The notes below the pieces were generated by a model. It was not told where the DNA came from and did not search any database. It saw only the letters and a program-made list of their open reading frames with translations. A DNA stretch of 6,880 nt, taken from Alphaproteobacteria bacterium (lineage in GTDB: Bacteria > Pseudomonadota > Alphaproteobacteria > Rickettsiales > UBA8987). Where the stretch lies: contig JAHFPR010000113.1 in NCBI GenBank assembly GCA_023269645.1, positions 1 through 6,880 on the forward strand. Reading direction: 5' to 3'. The translations under genes were made by a program, and so were the position numbers. Each line of letters opens with the position of its first letter. Within the stretch, counting starts at the first letter, position 1. This document shows, piece by piece, positions 1 through 5,642 of the stretch.

Positions 1-183
1 GCGGGGGATGCGGGGATGGTCGGGCGGTTTTTCGCCAGCGTCGGCAAGGTGGTGAAGGTGCTGGGGCTGGAGGAGGGCGGCTATCGCCTCATCGCCAATC
101 AGGGCATCAATGGCGGCCAGGAAGTGCCGCATTTCCATATTCATATCCTCGGCGGGCGGGGCATGGGGCGGATGGTGGAATAA
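1..183 (+). CDS. HIT-family nucleotide-binding protein (HinT-like), 3' end only
   Basis: The gene is cut by the left edge; the last 60 residues are visible and end at TAA 181-183. The visible part contains the family signature His-x-His-x-His followed by two hydrophobic residues (PHFHIHILGGR, visible residues 43-53, bases 127-159), and the upstream NQG-INGGQEV segment is typical of the strand leading into the HIT active site. In HIT hydrolases of the HinT branch the middle histidine of this triad attacks the alpha-phosphate of purine nucleoside phosphoramidates or AMP-lysine-type adducts; the proteins are small, cytosolic homodimers of about 110-140 residues. The tail GGRGMGRMVE is short, as in HinT. 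The gene lies 93 bases upstream of the acylphosphatase gene on the same strand. Family assignment is firm; the exact substrate is not known. Confidence 0.93.
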   Translation, partial: AGDAGMVGRFFASVGKVVKVLGLEEGGYRLIANQGINGGQEVPHFHIHILGGRGMGRMVE

Positions 184-211
184 CGCACATACGGCCTGGT
201 ATTTCTTCCCC

Positions 212-240
212 TCCACATCCTCAAGAATTTGTGATAGAAT
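212..240 (+). promoter_or_regulatory. Possible sigma70-type promoter of the acylphosphatase gene
   Basis: A good -10 hexamer TAGAAT (235-240) is preceded at 17 bases by TCCACA (212-217), which matches four of six positions of TTGACA. Transcription would start about 30 bases before the acylphosphatase ATG. The site is plausible, but a single weak -35 in a short gap is modest evidence, and the gene could equally be read through from the HIT gene. Confidence 0.3.
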
Positions 241-276
241 AGCGGAAATCGGGAGTTTTTGCCAAGGGAGGGAATA

Positions 277-570
277 ATGTCCGGTTACGGCATACGTGTT
301 ATAATTTCCGGCAATGTGCAGGGTGTGGCTTACCGCGCCTGGGCGGCCAGCAAAGCCGATGAACTGGCTCTGAACGGCTGGATACGCAATCTCTCGGATG
401 GCACGGTGGAAGCCGTGTTCGCGGGGGATAGGGCGGTGGTGGAAGCTATGCTGGAGGAATGCGAAGTCGGCCCCTTGAATGCGCGGGTGGAGAAAGTGGA
501 TCGCCACGTGCTCGACGGCGACGAACTCAAGGAAATCGAGGATGGGTTTTACACGCGGGCGAGTATTTAA
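277..570 (+). CDS. acyP: Acylphosphatase
   Basis: Complete 97-residue protein, the normal size for the family (about 90-100). Acylphosphatases are small cytosolic alpha/beta enzymes that hydrolyse the carboxyl-phosphate bond of acyl phosphates such as acetyl phosphate or 1,3-bisphosphoglycerate. Both signature blocks are present: GNVQGVAYRAW (residues 12-22) with the phosphate-binding arginine R20, and GWIRNLSDGTVEAV (34-47) with the catalytic asparagine N38. Ala18-Tyr19 replaces the commoner Gly-Phe before the arginine, a conservative change. The ATG at 277 is chosen because a purine-rich Shine-Dalgarno GGGAGGGA (266-273) sits just before it; an in-frame TTG at 259 lies upstream of that site. 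The stop codon overlaps the end of the opposing DUF4402 gene. Confidence 0.95.
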   Translation: MSGYGIRVIISGNVQGVAYRAWAASKADELALNGWIRNLSDGTVEAVFAGDRAVVEAMLEECEVGPLNARVEKVDRHVLDGDELKEIEDGFYTRASI

Positions 571-1172
571 TACTCCACCGTCATCGGCACTGAGCCGCTG
601 TAAGTGCCGGGCGCGGCGTGGGCGGGAACGTGCAGTGTGCCGCCGACATAGACGGTATCCTGTCCCTTTTTATCCAGCTTGCTGCTGTGGTGATCGCGCT
701 GGGCAGTGACACTCTGGCTGCGAAAATCATTCACGCGGAGCCGGGTTTGCCCGCGCTCGTTTTGCTTCGGAGTGGATTCCTTGCGCGTGAAAAAAAGCTC
801 GTCGGGCAGATGGATGCGGTATTCCTTCCCCGGCAGCCCCTGAATGCTGAATTCCGCGCGCCGGAACGTATTGTTCTTGTCCTTCGGCGTCTGGATATGT
901 CCGTGTACGACGATCCGGTTATCGGTGGTGATGGTGATGGTTCCGCTGGAATCAGCGCGCGTTATCGTGCCGAAATGCAGCGGGGTCTGGCTGGTGACGG
1001 CGAGCGCGGAAATAACGGTGGCTGAGGCGGTTGCGGTGACGGATTTTCCGCCCGCCGCCGGAGCAAGGGAAGAAAGCGTGCTTCCTTCCCACTCCGAGCG
1101 GAGCTGAAGGCTATAATATCCGCCAAAGGCGGCGATCAAGCCTAAGATTGACCAACCTACGAATTTCCTCAC
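567..1172 (-). CDS. DUF4402 domain protein, exported or membrane-anchored
   Basis: A 201-residue protein starting at GTG (1170-1172) with a strong Shine-Dalgarno AGGAGGG a few bases upstream. Residues 1-20 have a short basic start (MRK) and a hydrophobic stretch (about 5-20), so it is a signal peptide or N-terminal anchor; no lipobox is visible. The rest matches the DUF4402 pattern: TATASATVISALAVTSQTPL then HFGTI (47-70), GTITIT (77-82), an AEFSIQGLPGKEYRIHLP block (106-123), VGGTLHVPAHA (177-187), and the closing GTYSGSVPMTVEY (189-201). DUF4402 domains are beta-rich, pilin- or adhesin-like extracellular domains of unknown exact function. The loop at about 130-172 is charged and hydrophilic. 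A CtrA-like box and a -10 element precede the gene. The family call is good; the function is unknown. Confidence 0.85.
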   Translation of the reverse strand: MRKFVGWSILGLIAAFGGYYSLQLRSEWEGSTLSSLAPAAGGKSVTATASATVISALAVTSQTPLHFGTITRADSSGTITITTDNRIVVHGHIQTPKDKNNTFRRAEFSIQGLPGKEYRIHLPDELFFTRKESTPKQNERGQTRLRVNDFRSQSVTAQRDHHSSKLDKKGQDTVYVGGTLHVPAHAAPGTYSGSVPMTVEY

Positions 1173-1214
1173 AGCAACCCTCCTATTGTTCCCCGGTGTG
1201 AGGCTGTTAAAGGT

Positions 1215-1247
1215 ATTGTACCACGGCAGGAGTTAAAAAAGATTTAA
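1215..1247 (-). promoter_or_regulatory. Putative CtrA-type promoter of the DUF4402 gene
   Basis: On the minus strand TTAAATCTTTTTTAA (bases 1247-1233) is an exact TTAA-N7-TTAA, the binding pattern of the alphaproteobacterial response regulator CtrA. Twelve bases further on is a -10-like TACAAT (1220-1215), about 43 bases before the GTG start. The box therefore covers the position of the -35 element, as in known CtrA-activated promoters, and no good TTGACA is present there. The motif is short and AT-rich, so chance occurrence in an intergenic region is possible. Confidence 0.42.
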
Positions 1248-1296
1248 GATGGCGCGCATTTTGTGCGGCATTCCGGATACGGGATGTCCCGCCGTG

Positions 1297-1854
1297 TTAT
1301 ACCGCTTCAAAAGCGGCACTTTGTGAAATTTCCAGCGCGCATTCCAGCGCGGTGTAGGCATCGTGGAACTCCTGCTGGATAATGCGGAGCGCGGCGATAT
1401 AGCCCAGGTTTTCCGGGTCTTGGGTATCCAGATGGCGGATGAGGCTTTCAATAACTGAAATGCCGCTCGCCGCGTGGCGGTTCGCCAGTTCGCGGATGGA
1501 TTTTTCCAGCCGCTGCATTTCCCGTGGATGCAGGGTGCTTGCGTTGCCGACTGTTTCCTGACGCTTCAGTAAAGCCTCGTGATGCTGCCTCACCATATGG
1601 TTGTTATTGGCAAGGACGCGCAGATGCTCATCTTTCTGGCGTTCGTAGCTGAGCGTTTCTTCCGTATCCACCTGGGCGACGAAATCCCGGAACTGCTCAT
1701 AGCCGCGCGAGAGGGCAAGCAAGGCATCGGCGGCGTGGGAGCTGGCATCAAGGTAGCGCGCGCGGATATGCGATTTCTGGTGCTTGCCACCGCTTATAAG
1801 CGGATGTGCGCGCCCTCTCAACTGGTTCAGCCAGGATGCGGATCTCTCTTCCAT
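1297..1854 (-). CDS. Unrecognised alpha-helical protein, 185 residues
   Basis: I do not recognise this family. The reading frame starts at ATG 1854-1852 behind a purine-rich AAAAAGGGG about six bases away, and ends with TAA just after a hydrophobic/acidic tail. The protein has no signal peptide or membrane segment and is rich in Glu, Gln, Arg, His and Ala. It is predicted almost entirely helical, with a probable coiled coil from roughly residue 70 to 130 (ERQKDEHLRVLANNN, then HPREMQRLEKSIRELANRH). Residues 130-185 read as two further amphipathic helices. The N-terminal 30 residues are basic. Its promoter appears to be its own (1895-1923), and a promoter-like gap separates it from the DUF4402 gene, so the two need not be an operon. 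The start codon, ribosome site and clean coding character support a real gene; a cytosolic role is inferred. Confidence 0.78.
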   Translation of the reverse strand: MEERSASWLNQLRGRAHPLISGGKHQKSHIRARYLDASSHAADALLALSRGYEQFRDFVAQVDTEETLSYERQKDEHLRVLANNNHMVRQHHEALLKRQETVGNASTLHPREMQRLEKSIRELANRHAASGISVIESLIRHLDTQDPENLGYIAALRIIQQEFHDAYTALECALEISQSAAFEAV

Positions 1855-1894
1855 AATGCCCCTTTTTCCCGATTACATTCCCCCACCGATTGTT

Positions 1895-1923
1895 ATGCTA
1901 CCACAAAATCGATCATAATACAA
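1895..1923 (-). promoter_or_regulatory. Possible promoter of the 185-residue protein gene
   Basis: Read on the minus strand, TTGTAT (1923-1918) and TAGCAT (1900-1895) are separated by exactly 17 bases. They match three and four positions of the -35 and -10 consensus. The start site would be about 35 bases before the ATG at 1854. The local sequence is AT-rich compared with flanking genes, which supports a promoter; the match is only moderate. Confidence 0.38.
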
Positions 1924-2090
1924 CCGTTAGATGGTACAGGTGGTTCGTGGCAGTGGGGTTTGCAATAATTTTAATGAAATTTTTATGATGACAGGGCGGC
2001 TCCGTTCTGTTTCCACTTTCTTGTGTGCGGGAGACAGGGCAGCAGGTAATGATGTTTAACTTTACACCCCGGCGAGAGAAGATTGGCGTA
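1924..2090. other. Non-coding stretch without an identified element
   Basis: Part of the 406-base gap between the 185-residue gene and fieF. No reading frame with coding character or ribosome site is seen. It holds an AT-rich patch (1961-1990) and one imperfect hairpin, CTGTTTCC (2007-2014) with GGAGACAG (2030-2037), one wobble pair and a 15-base loop. The 3' side includes GTGTGCGGGAGA (2023-2034), identical over 12 bases to part of the 4190-4345 element, so this may be a decayed remnant of that repeat family. Confidence 0.4.
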
Positions 2091-2236
2091 TATCCCCTTA
2101 AAACAAGTACCCCGTCATTCCCCGACTTTTTGCGTAGCAAAAAGTATAGGGGAATCCATGCCCGCTGCAAGAATGGATCGCCCTATAATTGCTTCGCAAT
2201 TCGGGCGATGACGGGCTTACGTGCTTTAAGGGGATA
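2091..2236. repeat. 146-base palindromic element, MITE-like, with TA-flanked inverted ends
   Basis: The ends are perfect 12-base inverted repeats, TATCCCCTTAAA (2091-2102) and TTTAAGGGGATA (2225-2236). A second inverted pair lies inside: CCCGTCAT (2111-2118) with ATGACGGG (2208-2215). The interior forms two arms. The left arm is ATTCCCC (2117-2123) with GGGGAAT (2149-2155), capped by a perfect 8-base stem CTTTTTGC/GCAAAAAG with loop GTA (2126-2144). The right arm is ATCGCCC (2177-2183) with GGGCGAT (2203-2209), capped by AATTGC/GCAATT with loop TTC (2187-2201). It carries no gene. The outermost TA dinucleotides could be the target duplication left by an IS630/Tc1-type transposase, making this a non-autonomous MITE; that is inference. 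It begins 24 bases past the fieF stop. Confidence 0.75.
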
Positions 2237-2260
2237 GTTGCGTAAATTATGAAATGGTTA

Positions 2261-3184
2261 CTAATCCACCCCCGGCGGCATACGGGGATCCTGGTGGATA
2301 ATGACTTCGCCGCCGGGATAGCGTTCCAGCAAGCTATGCTCCAGCGTATCGGCGATGAGGTGCGTAGCGTGCAGGGATTGTGTGCCGTCCAGCTCCAGAT
2401 GGAACTGGATGAACGGCTTGATGCCGGAATAGCGCGTTTTGATGTTGTGCACCCCCAGCACACCGGGATGCGCCATCGCCATATTCTGGATTTTCTCCAC
2501 CTCCGCTTCGGGGAAGGATTTATCCATCAGCTTGTCGAAAGCGCGCCGTCCGATATGCCACGCGCCATACAGAATACCGATGGAAATGGCAATCGAAAAC
2601 AGCGGATCGGCGTAATGCCAGCCCAGCTTCGAGGAAAGCACCAGAGCCACAATCACCGAGCCGTTGAGTGCCAGATCGCTGAGGTAATGCAGATGGTCGG
2701 CGTGGATGGCGGTGGAGCCGGTGCGCTTCACCACGATGCGCTGGAACGTGACCAGCGCGAGTGTTGCTGCTACGGAAATCGCCATCACCGTGATGCAGAT
2801 GCCGGTTGCGCCTATCGGTTCCGGATGCAACAGCTTCCCGAATGCGTTAATGGCGATGAATGTTGCTGAACCCGCCACGAACGCGCCTTGCCCCAGCGCG
2901 GCTACATCCTCTGCGCTGTTGTGGCCGAAGCGGTGATCCGCATCCGGCGGCATGAGCGCATAGCGCACTGCAAACAGGTTGATGGCGGAAGTCACAAGGT
3001 CGAGCATCGAATCCACCAGCGCGGAGAGGATGCTCACCGAATCCGTCTCCAGCCATGCCCAGAATTTTATCAGGATAAGGAAAGCGGCGACGCTGACGGA
3101 AGCGTAGGTGGCCAGTTTCATCAGACGGTGGTTATCCGATGCTGTTGCGTGGGGTGGGTGGGAATGATGGTGATGGTGCGGCAT
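2261..3184 (-). CDS. fieF: Cation diffusion facilitator, FieF/YiiP-like divalent metal efflux pump
   Basis: A 307-residue inner-membrane protein, close to the 300 residues of E. coli FieF (YiiP), which exports Zn2+, Fe2+ and Cd2+ in exchange for protons as a homodimer. The transport-site residues are present with the correct spacing: D58 and D62 in VDSMLD, and H166 and D170 in HYLSD. The ADHRFGH segment (82-88) matches the conserved loop after TM2. Hydrophobic segments lie at about 25-47, 51-75, 95-117, 126-147, 173-185 and 194-211. The C-terminal cytosolic domain (212-307) keeps the metal-binding set H246, H262, H275, H297 and D299 (HNIKTR, FHLELD, IIHQDP). The N-terminus is unusually His-rich (HHHHHSHPPH, 3-12), probably extra metal binding. 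The ATG at 3184 abuts the 3185-3262 repeat and has no clear Shine-Dalgarno. Tandem stops TAG-TAA close the gene. Metal specificity is not certain. Confidence 0.93.
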   Translation of the reverse strand: MPHHHHHSHPPHATASDNHRLMKLATYASVSVAAFLILIKFWAWLETDSVSILSALVDSMLDLVTSAINLFAVRYALMPPDADHRFGHNSAEDVAALGQGAFVAGSATFIAINAFGKLLHPEPIGATGICITVMAISVAATLALVTFQRIVVKRTGSTAIHADHLHYLSDLALNGSVIVALVLSSKLGWHYADPLFSIAISIGILYGAWHIGRRAFDKLMDKSFPEAEVEKIQNMAMAHPGVLGVHNIKTRYSGIKPFIQFHLELDGTQSLHATHLIADTLEHSLLERYPGGEVIIHQDPRMPPGVD

Positions 3185-3262
3185 AAGGGTGTAAGGGTTT
3201 AAGGATGCAAGGGTGTAAGTGACTTGCCTTACGTCCTTAACCCCTTATATCCCTACACCCTT
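3185..3262. repeat. 78-base inverted repeat filling the gap between the HPt gene and fieF
   Basis: The outer ends AAGGGTGTA (3185-3193) and TACACCCTT (3254-3262) are perfectly complementary. Inside, AAGGGTTTAAGGA (3193-3205) pairs with TCCTTAACCCCTT (3234-3246 region) with one mismatch. An 11-base direct repeat AAGGGTGTAAG also occurs at 3185-3195 and 3209-3219. Transcribed, it would form a long imperfect hairpin with a bulge on the 3246-3253 side. It starts six bases after the HPt gene stop and ends exactly against the fieF start codon. No U-tract follows the hairpin, so it is not a canonical intrinsic terminator. Confidence 0.7.
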
Positions 3263-3268
3263 TATTAC

Positions 3269-4069
3269 TCACCCCGCAAGTTTATACTGCTTCAGCGTGG
3301 CGGCGAGGTCGTCTTTCAGGTGGTTTTTGCGGACGAGGGGGATGGCATCCGGCAGCCCTTCCAAATCCTGATGGCCGCGCTCGAAGCTGGTGAGCAGGCA
3401 CACGGGGATGTGTTTCGTGGCGGGCATAGCGGCGAGCGCGCAGGCGATGTCCACCCCGGAAAGTACGTCCACCACTCCGGAAAGCAGTACCAGATCCGGC
3501 TGTGTGCGGACGATCATCTCCAGTGCCTCAAACGAGCTGCGCACGGTGGTGACGTGCAGCCCGGATTTGTTCAGCTCCCGCTCGAAAATCATTCCGGCGG
3601 TTTTTTCCTTGATGACCATCAGTGCCTCGATGGTACGCGCGGGCGCAGCTTTGCCCTCTGCGGGCATGGCGGCTTCTCCCTCGCTGGGGCGTTTGGGGAG
3701 GGCGCGCGCGAGATCGGCGGCGGAAATGGATTTCTGGTCGCAGTCCAGCAAGGAGCATTCCCGTGCCTTATCCACATAAATCTGGATGTTTTCGATATGC
3801 TCCGGGGTGATTTCCTTGAGCGGCGCGATGTAATCCTCCAGCCGGTGCATGATGACCGTGACCAGCGGGAATTCCGCGACGCTGGAAGAACCTTTAAGGC
3901 TGTGTGCCGGGCGCTTGATCTTGATCATCGCCTCTTTCGGGTTTTCCACCCCCGAACGCAGGTTGCCAAGCAGTATTTCAATTTCGTTGAGGTTATCCTC
4001 AGCCTCGCCCACGAACTCCCCGCGGAGCGTATCGAGCAGGTTATCATAGGCGTTTGCGGTATCGGACAT
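3269..4069 (-). CDS. HPt phosphotransfer protein fused to a degenerate receiver domain
   Basis: A 266-residue soluble protein. Residues about 5-105 form an HPt four-helix domain with the signature AHSLKGSSSV and phospho-acceptor His56. A polar Pro/Ala/Glu linker follows (about 123-145), then a CheY-like fold (about 146-266). In the receiver, PDLVLL-S-GVVDVLSG aligns with the usual PDLVLL-D-VMMPGMDG, so the phosphorylated Asp is Ser197. The acidic pair after beta-1 is also lost (ALMVIKEK). The Thr (T227 in LLTS) and Lys (K248 in VRK) remain. It should therefore relay or bind phosphate on the His but not be phosphorylated at the receiver. HPt proteins pass phosphate between histidine kinases and response regulators; the partner here is unknown. 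Start ATG 4069 is preferred because AGAGGG lies about nine bases upstream; an in-frame TTG at 4087 would include that site. Confidence 0.85.
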   Translation of the reverse strand: MSDTANAYDNLLDTLRGEFVGEAEDNLNEIEILLGNLRSGVENPKEAMIKIKRPAHSLKGSSSVAEFPLVTVIMHRLEDYIAPLKEITPEHIENIQIYVDKARECSLLDCDQKSISAADLARALPKRPSEGEAAMPAEGKAAPARTIEALMVIKEKTAGMIFERELNKSGLHVTTVRSSFEALEMIVRTQPDLVLLSGVVDVLSGVDIACALAAMPATKHIPVCLLTSFERGHQDLEGLPDAIPLVRKNHLKDDLAATLKQYKLAG

Positions 4070-4189
4070 CGGAATTTTCCCTCTCAAGTTACCCAGGTGA
4101 AAGTGTAAGACAACTTACTGGTAAAGAAAAGGAATTTTTAAGACAGCGTCGCTGCAGAACTCCGGCATTTTAGTAAAATTTTTGTTTCC

Positions 4190-4345
4190 CCTCTCCCGTG
4201 TGCGGGAGAGGAGGATTTCCTTAACGAACGGAGTGAGTTTAGGAAATCCGGTGAGGGCACTTGCTGCCGGAACCAAGAAGCCCTCACCGCAAATCCGGCC
4301 AGCAAGCTGGCTCGGATTTACTGCCTCTCCCGCACACGGGAGAGG
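4190..4345. repeat. 156-base nested palindromic element just after argG
   Basis: Each end is a perfect hairpin. At 4190-4211 CCTCTCCCG pairs with CGGGAGAGG around a TGTG loop; at 4324-4345 the same stem has a CACA loop, making the two 22-base ends exact reverse complements. The interior holds three more perfect stems: GGATTTCCT (4213-4221) with AGGAAATCC (4241-4249); GGTGAGGGC (4250-4258) with GCCCTCACC (4280-4288); and AAATCCG (4291-4297) with CGGATTT (4313-4319) enclosing GCCAG/CTGGC with a CAAG loop. It ends one base before the argG stop codon (4347-4349). It has no coding content and no U-tract. It is probably a dispersed, highly structured repeat; copy number cannot be judged from one window. 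Confidence 0.78.
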
Positions 4346-4346
4346 C

Positions 4347-5558
4347 TTACTTCCTTGCTGCCGCCCCAAGCCTCAGCCGAAGTGCATTGAGCTTGATGAA
4401 GCCCTCCGCATCGCGCTGGTTGTAGACTTCGTCTTCCTCAAACGTCACATAATCCATGCGATACAGGCTCTTGGGAGATTTCCTGCCAAGCACGGAAACG
4501 CTCCCCTTATAGAGCTTCAGTGCCACCGTGCCGGAAACATTTTCCTGGCTTAAGTCAATTGCGGCCTGCAGCATTTTGCGCTCCGGACTCCACCAATAGC
4601 CGAAATAAATCAGCTCCGCATAGCGCGGCATCATCTCATCCTTCAGATGCCCCGCGCCGCGATCCAGCGTGATGCTTTCGATGGCGCGGTGTGCTTCCAG
4701 CAGAATTGTGCCGCCGGGTGTTTCATACACGCCGCGTGATTTCATGCCGACATAGCGGTTCTCCACCAGATCCAGCCGCCCAACCCCATGCTTCCCGCCG
4801 AGGCGGTTCAGTTCCGCCAGCAGATTCGCAGGGGAAAGTTTTTTGCCATTCACCGCAACCGCATCGCCGTGCTCAAATTCAATCTCGATTTCCTCGGCCT
4901 TGTCCGGCGCTTTTTCGGGCGAAACGGTGAGGCGGAACATCTCCTCCGGCGCGCGCGCCCACGGGTCTTCCAACACCTTGCCCTCATAGGAAATATGCAG
5001 CAGGTTTGCGTCCATCGAATAGGGCGGCTCGCCCTGTTTGCCTTCAGGAATGGCGATCTGCCGCGCTTTTGCGTATTCGATGAGCTTGGTGCGGGAGTTC
5101 AGGCTCCACTCGCGCCACGGGGCGATGATTTTGATGTCCGGCATCAGCGCGTAATAGCCCAGCTCGAAACGCACCTGATCGTTGCCCTTGCCGGTCGCGC
5201 CGTGGGAAACCGCATCCGCCTTTGTTGCGCGGGCGATTTCGATCTGCCTCTTTGCAATGAGTGGCCGCGCGATGGAGGTTCCAAGCAGGTAGCGGCCTTC
5301 ATACAGCGTGTTGGCGCGGAACATGGGGAACACGAAATCCCGCACGAATTCCTCGCGCAGATCCTCGATGAAAATCTCCTTCACGCCGAGTGCCTTCGCC
5401 TTTTCGCGGACGGGGGAAAGTTCCTCTCCCTGGCCGAGATCGGCGGTGAACGTGACGATTTCGCAGGCATATTCCTCGCGCAGCCAGTGCAGGATGACGC
5501 TGGTATCAAGGCCGCCGGAATACGCGAGCACGACTTTTTTGATGGAGTGTTTTGACAT
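4347..5558 (-). CDS. argG: Argininosuccinate synthase
   Basis: A complete 403-residue cytosolic enzyme of normal length. It joins citrulline and aspartate with ATP to give argininosuccinate, AMP and pyrophosphate, the penultimate step of arginine synthesis. The N-terminal ATP-binding loop of the N-type ATP pyrophosphatases, LAYSGGLDTS, is at residues 11-20. Other family blocks are EGRYLLGTSIARPLIA (87-102), SHGATGKGNDQVRFE (118-132), EGKQGEPPYSMDANLL (172-187) and the C-terminal RGVYETPGG region (about 285-293). All look intact. The ATG at 5558 is chosen: AGAAGG lies just upstream and MSKHSIKKVVLAYSGG is the usual N-terminus; a longer in-frame start at 5600 would be translated from the 5570-5637 repeat. 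No argH is visible. The 84-base gap to the upstream AT-hook gene holds no clear promoter, so co-transcription is likely. Confidence 0.98.
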   Translation of the reverse strand: MSKHSIKKVVLAYSGGLDTSVILHWLREEYACEIVTFTADLGQGEELSPVREKAKALGVKEIFIEDLREEFVRDFVFPMFRANTLYEGRYLLGTSIARPLIAKRQIEIARATKADAVSHGATGKGNDQVRFELGYYALMPDIKIIAPWREWSLNSRTKLIEYAKARQIAIPEGKQGEPPYSMDANLLHISYEGKVLEDPWARAPEEMFRLTVSPEKAPDKAEEIEIEFEHGDAVAVNGKKLSPANLLAELNRLGGKHGVGRLDLVENRYVGMKSRGVYETPGGTILLEAHRAIESITLDRGAGHLKDEMMPRYAELIYFGYWWSPERKMLQAAIDLSQENVSGTVALKLYKGSVSVLGRKSPKSLYRMDYVTFEEDEVYNQRDAEGFIKLNALRLRLGAAARK

Positions 5559-5569
5559 GGAACCTTCTT

Positions 5570-5637
5570 TGTCATTCTGAGCGCAAGCGAAGAATCTCAC
5601 GCGGCAGGGGATCCTTCGCCTGTGGCTCAGGATGACA
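5570..5637. repeat. 68-base palindromic repeat between the AT-hook gene and argG
   Basis: The outer arms TGTCATTCTGAG (5570-5581) and CTCAGGATGACA (5626-5637) match as an inverted repeat at 11 of 12 positions. The inner arms GCGAAGAATC (5587-5596) and GATCCTTCGC (5610-5619) match at 9 of 10, leaving a 13-base loop. This wording (GTCATTCTGAG, GCGAAGAATC) is a familiar type of dispersed bacterial intergenic palindrome. It starts five bases after the AT-hook gene stop and ends one base from the argG Shine-Dalgarno (5563-5568). The inner hairpin has no following U-tract. Confidence 0.8.
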
Positions 5638-5642
5638 CATGA

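Noticed and set aside
2086..2244. GCGTA at 2086-2090 and 2240-2244 as a 5-base target duplication of the 2091-2236 element.
   Set aside because: The second copy is not adjacent to the inverted end (three extra bases intervene), so TA at the immediate ends is the better candidate.
2249..2869. Plus-strand reading frame opposite fieF.
   Set aside because: The His- and Arg-rich sequence mirrors the FieF coding strand; no ribosome site or family match.
3185..3262. CRISPR-like array from repeated GGGTGTAAG units.
   Set aside because: Only two direct copies with 13 bases between them, contained in an inverted repeat; no regular spacers or cas genes.
3224..4108. Long plus-strand reading frame (294 codons) opposite the HPt gene.
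   Set aside because: The minus strand encodes recognisable HPt and receiver folds; the plus frame shows no family resemblance and starts inside a repeat.
4166..4188. ATTTT-AGT-AAAAT followed by T-rich sequence as an intrinsic terminator.
   Set aside because: The stem is all A-T and too weak, and no gene on that strand ends just upstream.
4788..5555. Plus-strand reading frame (255 codons) opposite argG.
   Set aside because: It is antisense to a highly conserved enzyme; its composition is a by-product of argG codon use.
5559..5600. Upstream GTG start giving argG a 14-residue extension.
   Set aside because: The extension is translation of the 5570-5637 palindromic repeat; the ATG at 5558 has its own AGAAGG ribosome site and gives the normal ArgG N-terminus.
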